In this document: in pieces, positions 1 through 6,410 of the stretch | Position numbering within the stretch: position 1 is the first letter of the stretch | Layout: the number at the start of each line of letters is the position of its first letter | DNA from: a virus | IMG/VR virus record: IMGVR_UViG_3300034066_002030 | Location: 1 to 45,778 of that record | Direction: 5' to 3' (one strand) | Length of the DNA stretch: 45,778 nucleotides | The notes under the pieces: generated by a model | Databases searched by the model: none | Told to the model about the DNA's origin: nothing | Seen by the model: only the letters and a program-made list of their open reading frames with translations | Program-made: the position numbers and the translations under genes

Positions 1-471
1 TATTTTTATTCTGGAGCATATGGTGGAGGGCAATACTCTTGTAGGTATCTCCACTCTAAACAATCATTCACTGCTTACGGAACAGATCTAAAACTTTACG
101 ATGAGGAAACTGAAATGACTGCTGACGCTAAAACTCTCTATTCTTTCACTGTTGATGGTGTGGTTGCCTATGGTACCCACATTGGCACCAACAGTAGCAA
201 CCAATATCTGATTGAAGAAAAAGGTACTGGTAAGATTCATGTCTTTGATAAGAAAGATCTGGAAGAAGTTGTACCTTATACTTTTAGTGCCACTATGGGT
301 GGTAAAGAAACCCATTATGTTGGTACTCCTGGTGCTCTGAACAAAGGTGATGTGCTACTCTACACTGGTTCCAGCACTCCTCAAGTTGCCGTGGTAACTG
401 GTGTGGATACAAAAAACAAAAGTGCCCGATCCAAGTTCAAGGGTGCTAAAATCGTAACTGAGGCAATCTGA
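1..471 (+). CDS. 5'-truncated hypothetical protein
   Basis: The frame is open from the first base of the window, so this is probably the 3' part of a longer gene. It starts inside a Tyr/Gly-rich stretch (FYSGAYGGGQYSC) and continues through an internal Met at position 115. That Met has a weak GAGG upstream and could be a separate start. The C-terminal half is rich in Gly, Thr and Val and looks like a small beta domain ending in a basic tail (KNKSARSKFKGAK). Its TGA overlaps the ATG of the next gene, which suggests translational coupling. I do not recognise a family. Confidence 0.7.
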   Translation, partial: YFYSGAYGGGQYSCRYLHSKQSFTAYGTDLKLYDEETEMTADAKTLYSFTVDGVVAYGTHIGTNSSNQYLIEEKGTGKIHVFDKKDLEEVVPYTFSATMGGKETHYVGTPGALNKGDVLLYTGSSTPQVAVVTGVDTKNKSARSKFKGAKIVTEAI

Positions 472-662
472 TGAAAACTACTACTGCTATTGGTGTTACT
501 TTTGGTGTAATTGTTCTTGTTGTTGCTGGACTTCTTTTTGAAGCGTGGTTGCTTGGTTTGATTCTATCTTGGTTTGGTGTTAATTTTACGATCTGGCAAA
601 CTTTTGCTATGGTCTTTCTTGCTAACCTTATTTTCAAAAATACTGGAGTATCTTCTAAATGA
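471..662 (+). CDS. small membrane protein, 63 aa
   Basis: The ATG overlaps the upstream TGA (TGATG). The product has two hydrophobic segments, residues about 5-32 and 40-57, separated by a short loop around GVNFTIW, so it is predicted to be a double-spanning membrane protein. It overlaps the following SPFH-like gene by 4 nt and heads a run of four tiny membrane or near-membrane genes that overlap one another. The function is unknown, but tight coupling with the SPFH-like gene suggests they act together. Confidence 0.7.
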   Translation: MKTTTAIGVTFGVIVLVVAGLLFEAWLLGLILSWFGVNFTIWQTFAMVFLANLIFKNTGVSSK

Positions 663-1066
663 AACAACAAAACGGATTTATTGACCCCGCTGCTATTCTG
701 TTTATTGGTGGCATCTTTGTGATTGGTGGTCTCATCTTCATTGGTGGTCCTCAATACAACGTATGGCAACAATCTCTTGCAGGTAAAGCAGAACTGCAGA
801 AAGCAGAATATACTCGTCAGGTAGCAGTTCTTGAAGCACAAGCAAAGAAAGATTCTGCACAACAACTTGCTGATGCTGAAATCATCCGTGCTCAAGGTGT
901 TGCCAAGGCAAACCAAATCATTGGTAATTCACTGAAAGATAATCGTGAGTATCTTCAGTATCTGTATATCACGGGCATTGAAGATGGTAGCAAGAATGGT
1001 AATGTGACGATCTATGTTCCTACCGAAGGTGGTATGCCTGTTCCTACACTTCAAATGAACAAATGA
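659..1066 (+). CDS. SPFH/band-7-like membrane-anchored protein
   Basis: This is a 135-aa protein with an N-terminal hydrophobic anchor (residues about 11-30, rich in Ile and Gly). A long charged helix follows (about 40-90, with KAELQKAEYTRQVAVLEAQA and then ADAEIIRAQGVAKANQIIG). The Ala/Glu-rich helix with A-x-A-N-x-I-I-G followed by YLQYLYITGIED resembles the C-terminal half of prohibitin/band-7 proteins. The usual N-terminal band-7 beta domain is missing, so this is a minimal version. It probably oligomerises at the membrane. The family call is inferred from the pattern and the role is unknown. It overlaps both neighbours by 4 nt. Confidence 0.65.
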   Translation: MKQQNGFIDPAAILFIGGIFVIGGLIFIGGPQYNVWQQSLAGKAELQKAEYTRQVAVLEAQAKKDSAQQLADAEIIRAQGVAKANQIIGNSLKDNREYLQYLYITGIEDGSKNGNVTIYVPTEGGMPVPTLQMNK

Positions 1067-1197
1067 ACAAAAAGCACATTGTCGCTGGATTGATTAGTCT
1101 TGCAGTCATTCTTGGTTGGAATATGTTTCTAATCCAGCGTGATGATTCTCTCCATAAAGCGTATTATCGCCAACAAGCAGTTCAACAAATGAAATGA
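1063..1197 (+). CDS. small single-pass membrane protein, 44 aa
   Basis: The ATG overlaps the upstream TGA as ATGA. The N-terminus is MNKKHIVAGLISLAVILGW, a positively charged start followed by one hydrophobic helix, then a short polar tail ending QQAVQQMK. It could be an uncleaved anchor or a signal peptide. It belongs to the overlapping membrane-protein run and ends in another ATGA overlap with the next gene. No family recognised. Confidence 0.6.
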   Translation: MNKKHIVAGLISLAVILGWNMFLIQRDDSLHKAYYRQQAVQQMK

Positions 1198-1319
1198 GCT
1201 TAGGAATTGCTTTTGCAATCTACACTACACTGGTTGCATTTGTATCGTCCATTATGATATATTACTTCAAGGTAATGTATCCTACTGAAGAAGCACAACT
1301 TAAGGAGAAATCCAAATGA
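1194..1319 (+). CDS. small membrane protein, 41 aa
   Basis: It starts in an ATGA overlap with the previous stop. Residues about 3-24 form one hydrophobic helix, followed by a short acidic and basic tail (EEAQLKEKSK). A strong ribosome-binding sequence for the next gene (AAGGAGA) lies inside its last codons, and the stop again overlaps the next ATG. Its size and context match the neighbouring membrane genes. Function unknown. Confidence 0.6.
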   Translation: MSLGIAFAIYTTLVAFVSSIMIYYFKVMYPTEEAQLKEKSK

Positions 1320-1453
1320 TCCCCAAACAACTCCGCGACCTTATTAAACAAGCAGAAATGGACAAAGTAGCAGAAGAGTTCTGGAAAGAAGTTGAACGCG
1401 AAGCAGCAAAAATGGAAGTGACTGTTGACTATTATCTTGCAGAGTTTTATTGA
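1316..1453 (+). CDS. hypothetical protein, 45 aa, with VTxDYYLxEF C-terminus
   Basis: A charged helical peptide (KVAEEFWKEVEREAAKM) followed by the C-terminal motif VTVDYYLAEFY. The same arrangement (helix, then VTIDYFLDEF) occurs in the 46-aa product at 13724-13864, so the two are probably small paralogues. Translation is supported by AAGGAGA 7-8 nt before the ATG and by the ATGA overlap with the upstream gene. Its last codons overlap the -35 box of a sigma70 promoter for the next gene. Function unknown. Confidence 0.65.
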   Translation: MIPKQLRDLIKQAEMDKVAEEFWKEVEREAAKMEVTVDYYLAEFY

Positions 1454-1478
1454 CAAACTGCAATCTTAAACTTATACT
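1450..1478 (+). promoter_or_regulatory. sigma70-type early promoter
   Basis: A perfect -35 TTGACA (1450-1455), a 17-nt spacer and -10 TATACT (1473-1478). The -35 overlaps the stop of the upstream gene. The first gene downstream starts at 1502, leaving a short leader. Consistent with transcription by unmodified host RNA polymerase early in infection. Confidence 0.75.
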
Positions 1479-1501
1479 AAAGGACTAATTTACAAATACA
1501 A

Positions 1502-1741
1502 ATGGCACAAAAGTTTCTTTATATCGTTGATCACTTTTGCAACTTTCCCCGTTCAGAATATGGAGGAGTTTGGAACGTGATTGCAGAAGATGACGATGAA
1601 TGTTTTGATTTGATTAAAGATTATGATGAGGGATTCAATGAAGAGTTTTATGTAAATCTTCGGGAAAAAGTAGTTAATGCAAGAACTTATGCTCTTGCTG
1701 AAGATGTAGAATCTGCTGTAGTTGAATCCTTTACGACCTGA
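1502..1741 (+). CDS. conserved cyanophage-type hypothetical protein, 79 aa
   Basis: The product begins KFLYIVDHFCNFPRSEYGG, followed by an acidic DDDECFDLIKDYDEG section and an AxxYALAEDVESAVVESF helix. I recall similar small proteins in T4-like cyanophages, without a known function. The start is the ATG about 23 nt after the TATACT box of the upstream promoter. The TGA overlaps the next ATG (TGATG). Confidence 0.75.
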   Translation: MAQKFLYIVDHFCNFPRSEYGGVWNVIAEDDDECFDLIKDYDEGFNEEFYVNLREKVVNARTYALAEDVESAVVESFTT

Positions 1742-1908
1742 TGACTCACAACGTTGCTCACACTAATAAAATAGTGTTTGATTTAAAGACACGGTATCAA
1801 GAACGCATTGAACAACTGCAAAATAAAATTGCAGAACAAGAACACGAAATCTCACAACTGCAGAAGCAAATTGAGTATATGTCGCGAGATAAGTTCTATG
1901 ACTGTTGA
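1741..1908 (+). CDS. small coiled-coil protein, 55 aa
   Basis: From about residue 15 to 48 the sequence shows heptad spacing of Leu and Ile (YQERIEQLQNKIAEQEHEI and onward), so a coiled coil is very likely. It starts in a TGATG overlap and overlaps the next gene by 11 nt. It could be an oligomerising partner or adaptor. No family recognised. Confidence 0.65.
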   Translation: MTHNVAHTNKIVFDLKTRYQERIEQLQNKIAEQEHEISQLQKQIEYMSRDKFYDC

Positions 1909-2188
1909 AGTTCCACTTCTTCCTTATTCTCCTCCTGAAGGATACTATTATGAGTATGAAGAGTTCAAGCGAAATGTTGTCAGTATTTGGTTATGCAACA
2001 CTCGCAAGTTTGTCTATAATGGCGGTGCTCCAACCAGGACTATACACTCCTTCTACAATACAAAAACCAGAGAATACTTCTCCCCCATCAATAGTAAGTC
2101 CATCGGTGCTCGTGTAAATATCAAGGAAACGCGAAACTACACTACGATGCCTATCAAACAGTCTCCATTGGATGCGTTTTTTGTTTAG
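1898..2188 (+). CDS. conserved cyanophage-type hypothetical protein, 96 aa
   Basis: The N-terminus MTVEVPLLPYSPPEGYYYEY and the section RNVVSIWLCNTRKFVYNGG resemble a conserved T4-like cyanophage protein as I remember it. It is rich in aromatic residues and probably a compact beta-rich fold. The frame is open upstream to 1808, but the 1898 ATG matches the remembered N-terminus and limits the overlap with the preceding coiled-coil gene. Function unknown. Confidence 0.75.
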   Translation: MTVEVPLLPYSPPEGYYYEYEEFKRNVVSIWLCNTRKFVYNGGAPTRTIHSFYNTKTREYFSPINSKSIGARVNIKETRNYTTMPIKQSPLDAFFV

Positions 2189-2190
2189 AT

Positions 2191-2454
2191 ATGGATTACA
2201 CTCCAAGAGTCAACGACTATGTAAAATGGACTAAAGGTGTTGAGGGTTGGGTTTATTTCAAGTGCGAAGAATACATCACTATTGAATACAATGTTCGCCC
2301 CAAAGATGAACTCAACTATCGTGCTTGTTCTATTCACGCAAATGAAAGATTGCTTGTAATTTGTTATAATAATCAATGGAAACAGTTGGAGTATGTTAAA
2401 TCAAGACAATCAAAATATGAAGAAGAACAAAACTGTCTGGCGACTGCTTGCTAA
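2191..2454 (+). CDS. conserved cyanophage-type hypothetical protein, 87 aa
   Basis: The product opens MDYTPRVNDYVKWTKGVEGW and contains ACSIHANERLLVIC. The D-Y-V-K-W-x-x-G-V-E-G-W pattern resembles a small SH3/KOW-like beta barrel, but this is only a fold guess. It starts two nt after the previous stop. The C-terminal 20 codons overlap the next ORF. Confidence 0.7.
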   Translation: MDYTPRVNDYVKWTKGVEGWVYFKCEEYITIEYNVRPKDELNYRACSIHANERLLVICYNNQWKQLEYVKSRQSKYEEEQNCLATAC

Positions 2455-2683
2455 GGCACTTGGAGAGAAAGCAAGTAAATGTGATAAAGAAGCGGATAAG
2501 GTAGCACTTATCCGCCTTTTGATGTTTCTATCCATTCTTATTACTAACTGTTTCATTGTAGCAAATGCAATCCGTCATTGGAATGATGAGACTAAAATAG
2601 AAGTATATGTTGAAACTTCCACAATTCCAGAATATAAAACTCCACCTATGAAAGTATCAAATAGAACGCTGGAGTTTGAGTGA
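2393..2683 (+). CDS. small membrane protein, up to 96 aa
   Basis: A basic N-terminal section (MKKNKTVWRLLAKALGEKAS) precedes one hydrophobic helix (about residues 42-60, LLMFLSILITNCFIVANAI) and a polar tail. The 2393 ATG has TTGGAG just upstream. The internal Met at 2417 would also give a plausible protein and reduce the overlap with the previous gene. Probably an inner-membrane protein; function unknown. Confidence 0.65.
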   Translation: MLNQDNQNMKKNKTVWRLLAKALGEKASKCDKEADKVALIRLLMFLSILITNCFIVANAIRHWNDETKIEVYVETSTIPEYKTPPMKVSNRTLEFE

Positions 2684-2685
2684 AA

Positions 2686-2692
2686 CTAAATA
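2686..2692 (+). promoter_or_regulatory. possible late promoter (CTAAATA)
   Basis: CTAAATA lies 19 nt before the ATG of the internal-protein candidate at 2711. It differs by one base from the ATAAATA core seen before the baseplate genes. The same variant precedes the second candidate at 3749. Weak by itself; the shared position supports it. Confidence 0.4.
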
Positions 2693-2710
2693 TTCAAAAG
2701 TACAAGTAAG

Positions 2711-3124
2711 ATGCTAACATTCAGAGAGTTCTATCAAATCTGTGAAGGTAAGAAACCTGACACCCCACCACACGCAGTTCCTGGAACTTACAAGAGAGAT
2801 GATGATGGTACTATCTCTTATACTCTTCAGAAATATGATGGTCCATTAGGTAAACCAAAGAAGAAAGAGATTGATAAGTTAGTTGTAAAGCGTAGTGGTG
2901 GAAAGGCAGTAACAAATAGATTGAAAAAGTTAGCAAAATCAGTTAATAAAATCTCTGAGGATTTGGAGCAACGAAGACAAGATCTTCGCCAGAGACAACT
3001 GAAGCAAGTTGCGACACAAAAACAAAAGGTTGCTGACTATCAAGCATCTCAAAGAGAAAAACAAAAAGTATCTGCAGAAAGAGAAAACCTGAAGAAAGAA
3101 ATCAAGAGAGAGTTGCAGAATTAA
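2711..3124 (+). CDS. basic coiled-coil protein with capsid-targeting-like N-terminus
   Basis: A 137-aa lysine- and arginine-rich protein. The N-terminus MLTFREFYQICEGK resembles the T4 capsid-targeting sequence (MKTYQEFIAEA) of internal head proteins. I-C-E|G at residues 10-13 fits the T4 prohead protease rule (L/I-x-E), so cleavage there is plausible. The C-terminal half (about 75-137) is a long charged coiled coil. The role as a DNA-associated protein packaged in the head is an inference; charge and N-terminus support it, and position among early genes argues against it. The final Asn codon and TAA lie in repeat copy 1. Confidence 0.65.
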   Translation: MLTFREFYQICEGKKPDTPPHAVPGTYKRDDDGTISYTLQKYDGPLGKPKKKEIDKLVVKRSGGKAVTNRLKKLAKSVNKISEDLEQRRQDLRQRQLKQVATQKQKVADYQASQREKQKVSAERENLKKEIKRELQN

Positions 3125-3154
3125 AATTACTCACCTCTAAAGTGGACCTATAAT
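3121..3154 (+). promoter_or_regulatory. 34-bp promoter repeat, copy 1
   Basis: First copy of the repeat: ACTCACCTCT, then GTGGACC, then a perfect -10 TATAAT. It supplies the last Asn codon base and the TAA of the upstream gene. No ATG abuts the -10; the next gene starts 19 nt later at 3173, as expected for a normal promoter with a short leader. It differs from the consensus by AAAATT in place of AAAGTT. Confidence 0.8.
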
Positions 3155-3172
3155 GTAAGCACGAAACAAGTT

Positions 3173-3325
3173 ATGGATTGCTTTGACGACATTCAAATCG
3201 AAGAGTTTTCTTCTTTTGATTTTGTTGAGGAAATGAATGAAGGTCTCTTTGATGAAGATGAAGAAGGTGAGCAACCTTCAAAGTTTAATTTGAATGAATA
3301 CATTAACGGTAACTACGATTATTGA
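3173..3325 (+). CDS. small very acidic protein, 50 aa
   Basis: The product is dominated by Asp, Glu, Phe and Asn (MDCFDDIQIEEFSSFDFVEE, then LFDEDEEGEQP). It is the first gene after repeat copy 1 and has a leader of about 18 nt after the -10 box. Very acidic small phage proteins can mimic DNA or bind host factors, but nothing here proves that. It ends immediately before the next ATG. Confidence 0.65.
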   Translation: MDCFDDIQIEEFSSFDFVEEMNEGLFDEDEEGEQPSKFNLNEYINGNYDY

Positions 3326-3327
3326 TT

Positions 3328-3516
3328 ATGAATCTTGATACTTACACTTTCACCGGTGATGCTGTTACCTTCATTGGTTTGGTTGGTGTTATCTCAGCGT
3401 TTATTATTGTTTCTACTGCTTTTCGCAGGTTTTTCAATTCTCCTTACAATGTTCGTGTGACGCCTAAACAAGTGTCTACTCAAACCTCTATTGACTCTGA
3501 TTCTACTGTATCCTGA
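3328..3516 (+). CDS. small membrane protein, 62 aa
   Basis: One hydrophobic helix (about residues 13-31, VTFIGLVGVISAFIIVSTA) is followed by a basic FRRFFNSPYNVRV section and a Ser/Thr-rich tail. I chose the ATG at 3328 rather than the upstream TTG because it follows the previous stop by two nt. The helix followed by Arg residues predicts N-out/C-in topology. Function unknown. Confidence 0.65.
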   Translation: MNLDTYTFTGDAVTFIGLVGVISAFIIVSTAFRRFFNSPYNVRVTPKQVSTQTSIDSDSTVS

Positions 3517-3520
3517 ACAA

Positions 3521-3721
3521 ATGACTGAACAAATCCCTAACGTGCTGCCTCACATTCGTGACCTTAAAGATGCTTGGAGGCGTCAAGATTTCAAGTTTAC
3601 CAAGCAACAACAAGAAGAATATGATCTCTTGCTTGCTACTCGTCGTGAACGTGTGAAACAATTTTATGCCGAAGGTCGTGTATTCAAAGGTGCTTACAAA
3701 GCAAAGGAAGATGACATCTAA
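3521..3721 (+). CDS. hypothetical protein, 66 aa, conserved cyanophage type
   Basis: A charged helical protein with the section DAWRRQDFKFTKQQQEEYD and then RRERVKQFYAEGRVFKG. The pattern resembles a small T4-like cyanophage protein that I remember as unannotated. The ATG at 3521 is preferred over the upstream TTG. The TAA overlaps a CTAAATA motif that may serve the next gene. Confidence 0.65.
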   Translation: MTEQIPNVLPHIRDLKDAWRRQDFKFTKQQQEEYDLLLATRRERVKQFYAEGRVFKGAYKAKEDDI

Positions 3722-3724
3722 ATA
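3718..3724 (+). promoter_or_regulatory. possible late promoter (CTAAATA)
   Basis: CTAAATA overlaps the TAA stop of the preceding gene and lies 25 nt before the ATG at 3749. That is the same spacing range as the ATAAATA motifs before gp25 and gp8. It would give late expression of the candidate internal head protein. Confidence 0.45.
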
Positions 3725-3748
3725 CTAAAAAGTAGTGTTTAGATACCA

Positions 3749-4438
3749 ATGAAAACATTTCAGGAGTTTATGTCTTTTTGTGAAGAAGTTGAAGACAAGT
3801 CCAAAGTATTAGGATTTGCTGCAACTATCAGACGTGCTCAGGCGGGCGGTAGAGTTCGCCCTGAGCGTAAGAAGACAACTCCTGAAATACGTCGAATGAG
3901 AGCAGTTGGTGGGGGTAAAATGGAACCCGTTAGTAGTTACAAACCACGCAAAGATATTGGAACTCAACGCCAAGCATCTACAAGAGTTCAGCAACCAGAA
4001 CAAGAACGTGGATCTGCTGATGTAAAAGCAAAAGCAGCAGCAGCAGCAAAAGAAGAAAGAAAGAAAGCAGCACTTGCTAGAATTGCTGCAAAGAAAGGAG
4101 GTGCAAAACCCGAAGCAGAAAAACCAAAGGCAAGAGATGTTGAGAAGCAAGCAAGTAAACTTCTTTCCACAAAGAAATCTGAAGCACCAAAACCAACACC
4201 AGCAAAACCACGCAGAAAGTGGGAACATGAAGGTGGTGGTGGTATGACACGTCAGGAAAGAGATCAAGCAAGAAACGCAGAGAAAACATCAGCAGCACAA
4301 AAGACAAAGAAATCTTCTACTGAGATTCTTGCACAAATGCGTAGAGAGTATGAAGAAGGTGGTGGAAAATGGAGCAATGCTGTTGCTGTTCGTATGAGAG
4401 CAAAAGCAAAAGCAGCAGCACAAGCATCAGGAAGTTGA
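3749..4438 (+). CDS. Ala/Lys-rich basic protein with capsid-targeting-like N-terminus
   Basis: A 229-aa protein with many Lys, Arg and Ala residues and low-complexity runs (VKAKAAAAAKEERKKAALAR). The N-terminus MKTFQEFMSFCEEVE is close to the T4 capsid-targeting sequence MKTYQEFIAEA of internal proteins IPI-IPIII. The rest is mostly disordered or helical and histone-like, suited to binding DNA. I infer a protein packaged with DNA in the head and trimmed by the prohead protease. T4 scaffold and internal proteins are expressed late, and a CTAAATA motif sits 25 nt upstream. The alternative is a non-virion DNA-binding protein. Confidence 0.6.
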   Translation: MKTFQEFMSFCEEVEDKSKVLGFAATIRRAQAGGRVRPERKKTTPEIRRMRAVGGGKMEPVSSYKPRKDIGTQRQASTRVQQPEQERGSADVKAKAAAAAKEERKKAALARIAAKKGGAKPEAEKPKARDVEKQASKLLSTKKSEAPKPTPAKPRRKWEHEGGGGMTRQERDQARNAEKTSAAQKTKKSSTEILAQMRREYEEGGGKWSNAVAVRMRAKAKAAAQASGS

Positions 4439-4444
4439 GTCTAA

Positions 4445-4478
4445 TTAAAGTTACTCACCTCTAAAGTGGACCTATAGT
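4445..4478 (+). promoter_or_regulatory. 34-bp promoter repeat, copy 2
   Basis: ACTCACCTCT / GTGGACC / TATAGT. The upstream gene has already ended (TGA at 4436-4438). The -10 is followed by ATAAGCA, not an ATG, and the gene starts at 4496, 17 nt after the -10. Confidence 0.8.
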
Positions 4479-4495
4479 ATAAGCAAGATTTTTGA

Positions 4496-4729
4496 ATGAA
4501 CTTCACTGTTACTGACAAACCGCAAATCATCAACGGTATTGAGCACACTGTTACTGCAGTCAATGGTTTAGACCGTGTGGAGATTAACAATAAACTGCAT
4601 CACCTTGGCGATCAGATTATGAAACTGCGGATGCAACAAGATGCACTCATTCAGATGCGTAACTTGATTGATCGCCAGAATGAAATGAGTGAAATGAATG
4701 ATCTTTTTGATGAGATGTTCGGCGGTTGA
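4496..4729 (+). CDS. small coiled-coil protein, 77 aa
   Basis: The N-terminal half is beta-like (MNFTVTDKPQIINGIEHTV). The C-terminal half is Met/Gln/Asp-rich and helical with heptad-like Leu and Ile spacing (LGDQIMKLRMQQDALIQMRN), ending MNDLFDEMFGG. It is the only gene between repeat copy 2 and a strong hairpin, so it is a single-gene transcription unit. Function unknown. Confidence 0.7.
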   Translation: MNFTVTDKPQIINGIEHTVTAVNGLDRVEINNKLHHLGDQIMKLRMQQDALIQMRNLIDRQNEMSEMNDLFDEMFGG

Positions 4730-4740
4730 TTAACTACCAC

Positions 4741-4773
4741 TAGCACCCTCTACAGTCCCCTGTAAGGGTGCTA
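4741..4773 (+). terminator. stem-loop, probable terminator
   Basis: A 9-bp stem TAGCACCCT/AGGGTGCTA encloses a second stem TACAG/CTGTA around TCCC, giving a nearly continuous hairpin. The downstream sequence (TTATTGTCTTT) is T-rich but has no long U run. It sits right after a single-gene unit. An ORF reading through it from a GTG at 4768 is not the real start of the next gene. Confidence 0.65.
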
Positions 4774-4806
4774 TTATTGTCTTTAGGTATCAAACTACTT
4801 GAAACT

Positions 4807-5004
4807 ATGAATTGCGTTCAAATTCCCGATTACGTCTTCGATAGCATCATTCAGACTCTTCAACAAGGTGTTGATGTATGCTTGAATGTTGACGGCAGTT
4901 CTGATGAAACTGAAAAGTCTCCCCACTTTGCAAATGGCTACAGTCGTGCTACAATGCAAAATGTGATTCGAGACCTTAAGCGATACGAAAAGAATGGGAA
5001 TTAA
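4807..5004 (+). CDS. hypothetical protein, 65 aa
   Basis: The protein starts MNCVQIPDYVFDSIIQTLQQ and contains a Gly/Asp section (LNVDGSSDETEKSPHFANGY), then a helix (MQNVIRDLKRYEKNGN). I chose the ATG at 4807 because an upstream GTG in frame lies inside the terminator hairpin. The last codon AAT and the TAA stop lie in repeat copy 3. Function unknown. Confidence 0.65.
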   Translation: MNCVQIPDYVFDSIIQTLQQGVDVCLNVDGSSDETEKSPHFANGYSRATMQNVIRDLKRYEKNGN

Positions 5005-5034
5005 AGTTACTCACCTCTAAAGTGGACCTATAAT
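5001..5034 (+). promoter_or_regulatory. 34-bp promoter repeat, copy 3
   Basis: ACTCACCTCT / GTGGACC / perfect -10 TATAAT. It supplies the stop codon of the upstream gene. The -10 is followed by GTAGGTAC, with no ATG; the next ORF opens at a GTG at 5081 after a 46-nt leader. It drives the first nuclease-like/methyltransferase pair. Confidence 0.8.
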
Positions 5035-5080
5035 GTAGGTACACTACCAAACTCAACTCAACTCAATCTTATTATTCAAA

Positions 5081-5716
5081 GTGCAACAAACTTCTTATTC
5101 TGTCTCAAAACCCTATCTTAAAAATCACAAACTTCACAACTTCCAACAATCTCTTGAAAAGGAAAAGCAAATTATTGAAAGAGGCGAACATCTTTCTGTT
5201 ATTCACCAACTAAATGTTGAACTGGAGAGTAAGTTTGGTTTGTCTATAGATTATGATAGTTTTGAAGATAACTATGGAAAAGATAATCTTTCTCAATTCA
5301 AAAATAAAGCAGGAGTTGATTGTACCTTTGATCTGGTTGAGTTCAAATCAAAAGTAGTAAAGCGTAAGGGATTTACTTTAGACTACAAGTTCAGGGATAA
5401 AAATCTGTACTATGATGATTTTCTAGCAGAAATTGTAAGTCAAGATTTTGGACCTTATTCTAACAAAATGCCTGTTCCTGGTTGGGCAGTCTGTAATCAC
5501 AAAATCAATGATGCTATTCTTTACATTCTCCCATATCACAAAAAAGCAGCATTGATTATGCGTAAAGAATTGAAATCTGGATTTGAAAAAAATAAATTTC
5601 CAATGAGAAATCACAAGTATGCAAAAAACAATGGATGGACTACAATTAGTGTTCCTGTTAGTTGGGATCGCCTAATTAAAGTATGTCCAAGTACAATTAT
5701 ATTCAACTATGAGTAA
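5081..5716 (+). CDS. putative PD-(D/E)XK-type endonuclease
   Basis: A 211-aa protein opening with GTG. A central block (GVDCTFDLVEF, then GFTLDYKFRDK) is followed by DDFLAEIVSQ, VPGWAV, then INDAILYILPYHK, and ends with a VPVSWDRL strand. This order of D, D-x-K, an 'L-E-I-V-S' helix and 'P-G-W' resembles predicted phage endonucleases of the PD-(D/E)XK fold as I remember them. The likely catalytic residues are Asp in VDCTFD and DYK. The gene overlaps the next gene, a DNA methyltransferase, by 8 nt, which supports a restriction-modification-like pair. The call is inferred, and a replication or repair role is possible. Confidence 0.45.
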   Translation: MQQTSYSVSKPYLKNHKLHNFQQSLEKEKQIIERGEHLSVIHQLNVELESKFGLSIDYDSFEDNYGKDNLSQFKNKAGVDCTFDLVEFKSKVVKRKGFTLDYKFRDKNLYYDDFLAEIVSQDFGPYSNKMPVPGWAVCNHKINDAILYILPYHKKAALIMRKELKSGFEKNKFPMRNHKYAKNNGWTTISVPVSWDRLIKVCPSTIIFNYE

Positions 5717-6380
5717 TGTAAAACTTTATAACGACGATTGTATGAACGTGCTCCCTTCACTTGCTGATGGGAGCATTTCACTTACGCTCACTGATATACC
5801 ATATGATGAGGTAAATCGTAAGAGTGGTGGTTTAAGAAATCTTGATAAAAGTTACGCAGATATTATTACATTCCCACTTGATAATTTCATTGATGAAATT
5901 GTCAGAGTGACATCTGGAAGCATTTATATTTTTTGTGGATCAGTTCAAGTCTCACACATTCGCAATAGATTGATCGAACAAGGTTTATCTGTACGGCATT
6001 GTGTCTGGGAAAAAACAAATCCTTCCCCAATGAATGGGCAGCACATATGGTTATCCAGCATAGAAAACTGTGTATTCGCAAAGAAGTCTGGGGCAACGTT
6101 TAACGAGCATTGTAAATCTGCAGTTTGGCGTTGTGCGACTGAAAGATACAAAGATCATCCCACACCAAAACCAGTCAAACTAATGTCCAGATTGATTGAA
6201 GCAAGTTCAAACCCAGGAGACATAGTTCTAGATCCTTGTATGGGTAGCGGTGCTATTGGTGTTGCTGCTAAACAATGCGGCAGAAACTTTATCGGAATAG
6301 AGCTAAACAAGGAATATTTTGATTTAACAAAAAACCGCATAAACAGTCAAACCGAAAGTATTTTATCTTTCATCAATTAA
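5709..6380 (+). CDS. DNA methyltransferase, N4-cytosine/N6-adenine type (beta class)
   Basis: A 223-aa amino-methyltransferase. The catalytic motif IV is DIPY (residues 29-32), a DPPY variant. The conserved HPTPKPVKL lies at 150-158, and the AdoMet-binding motif I DPCMGSGAIG at 175-184 is followed by GIELN. Motif IV before motif I is the beta-class order. It adds a methyl group to adenine N6 or cytosine N4 in duplex DNA; the specificity cannot be read here, as no target-recognition domain is evident at this size. It overlaps a nuclease-like gene. The final Asn codon and TAA are supplied by repeat copy 4. Confidence 0.88.
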   Translation: MSNVKLYNDDCMNVLPSLADGSISLTLTDIPYDEVNRKSGGLRNLDKSYADIITFPLDNFIDEIVRVTSGSIYIFCGSVQVSHIRNRLIEQGLSVRHCVWEKTNPSPMNGQHIWLSSIENCVFAKKSGATFNEHCKSAVWRCATERYKDHPTPKPVKLMSRLIEASSNPGDIVLDPCMGSGAIGVAAKQCGRNFIGIELNKEYFDLTKNRINSQTESILSFIN

Positions 6381-6410
6381 AGTTACTCACCTCTAAAGTG
6401 GACCTATATT
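6377..6410 (+). promoter_or_regulatory. 34-bp promoter repeat, copy 4
   Basis: ACTCACCTCT / GTGGACC / TATATT. It supplies the last Asn base and TAA of the methyltransferase. The ATG of the helicase ORF abuts the -10 directly (TATATTATG). It is the first copy in the window with this ATG-fused arrangement. Confidence 0.8.

Noticed and set aside
1808-1897. Longer start for the 1898 gene
   Set aside because: The extension lies in the coding region of the preceding coiled-coil gene, and the 1898 start matches the conserved-looking N-terminus.
3809-4307. Cys/Phe- or Leu-rich minus-strand ORFs opposite the Ala/Lys-rich gene
   Set aside because: They arise from the antisense of GCA/AAG-rich codons; the composition is not protein-like.
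4768-4806. GTG start for the 65-aa protein at 4807
   Set aside because: It would begin inside the 4741-4773 terminator hairpin.
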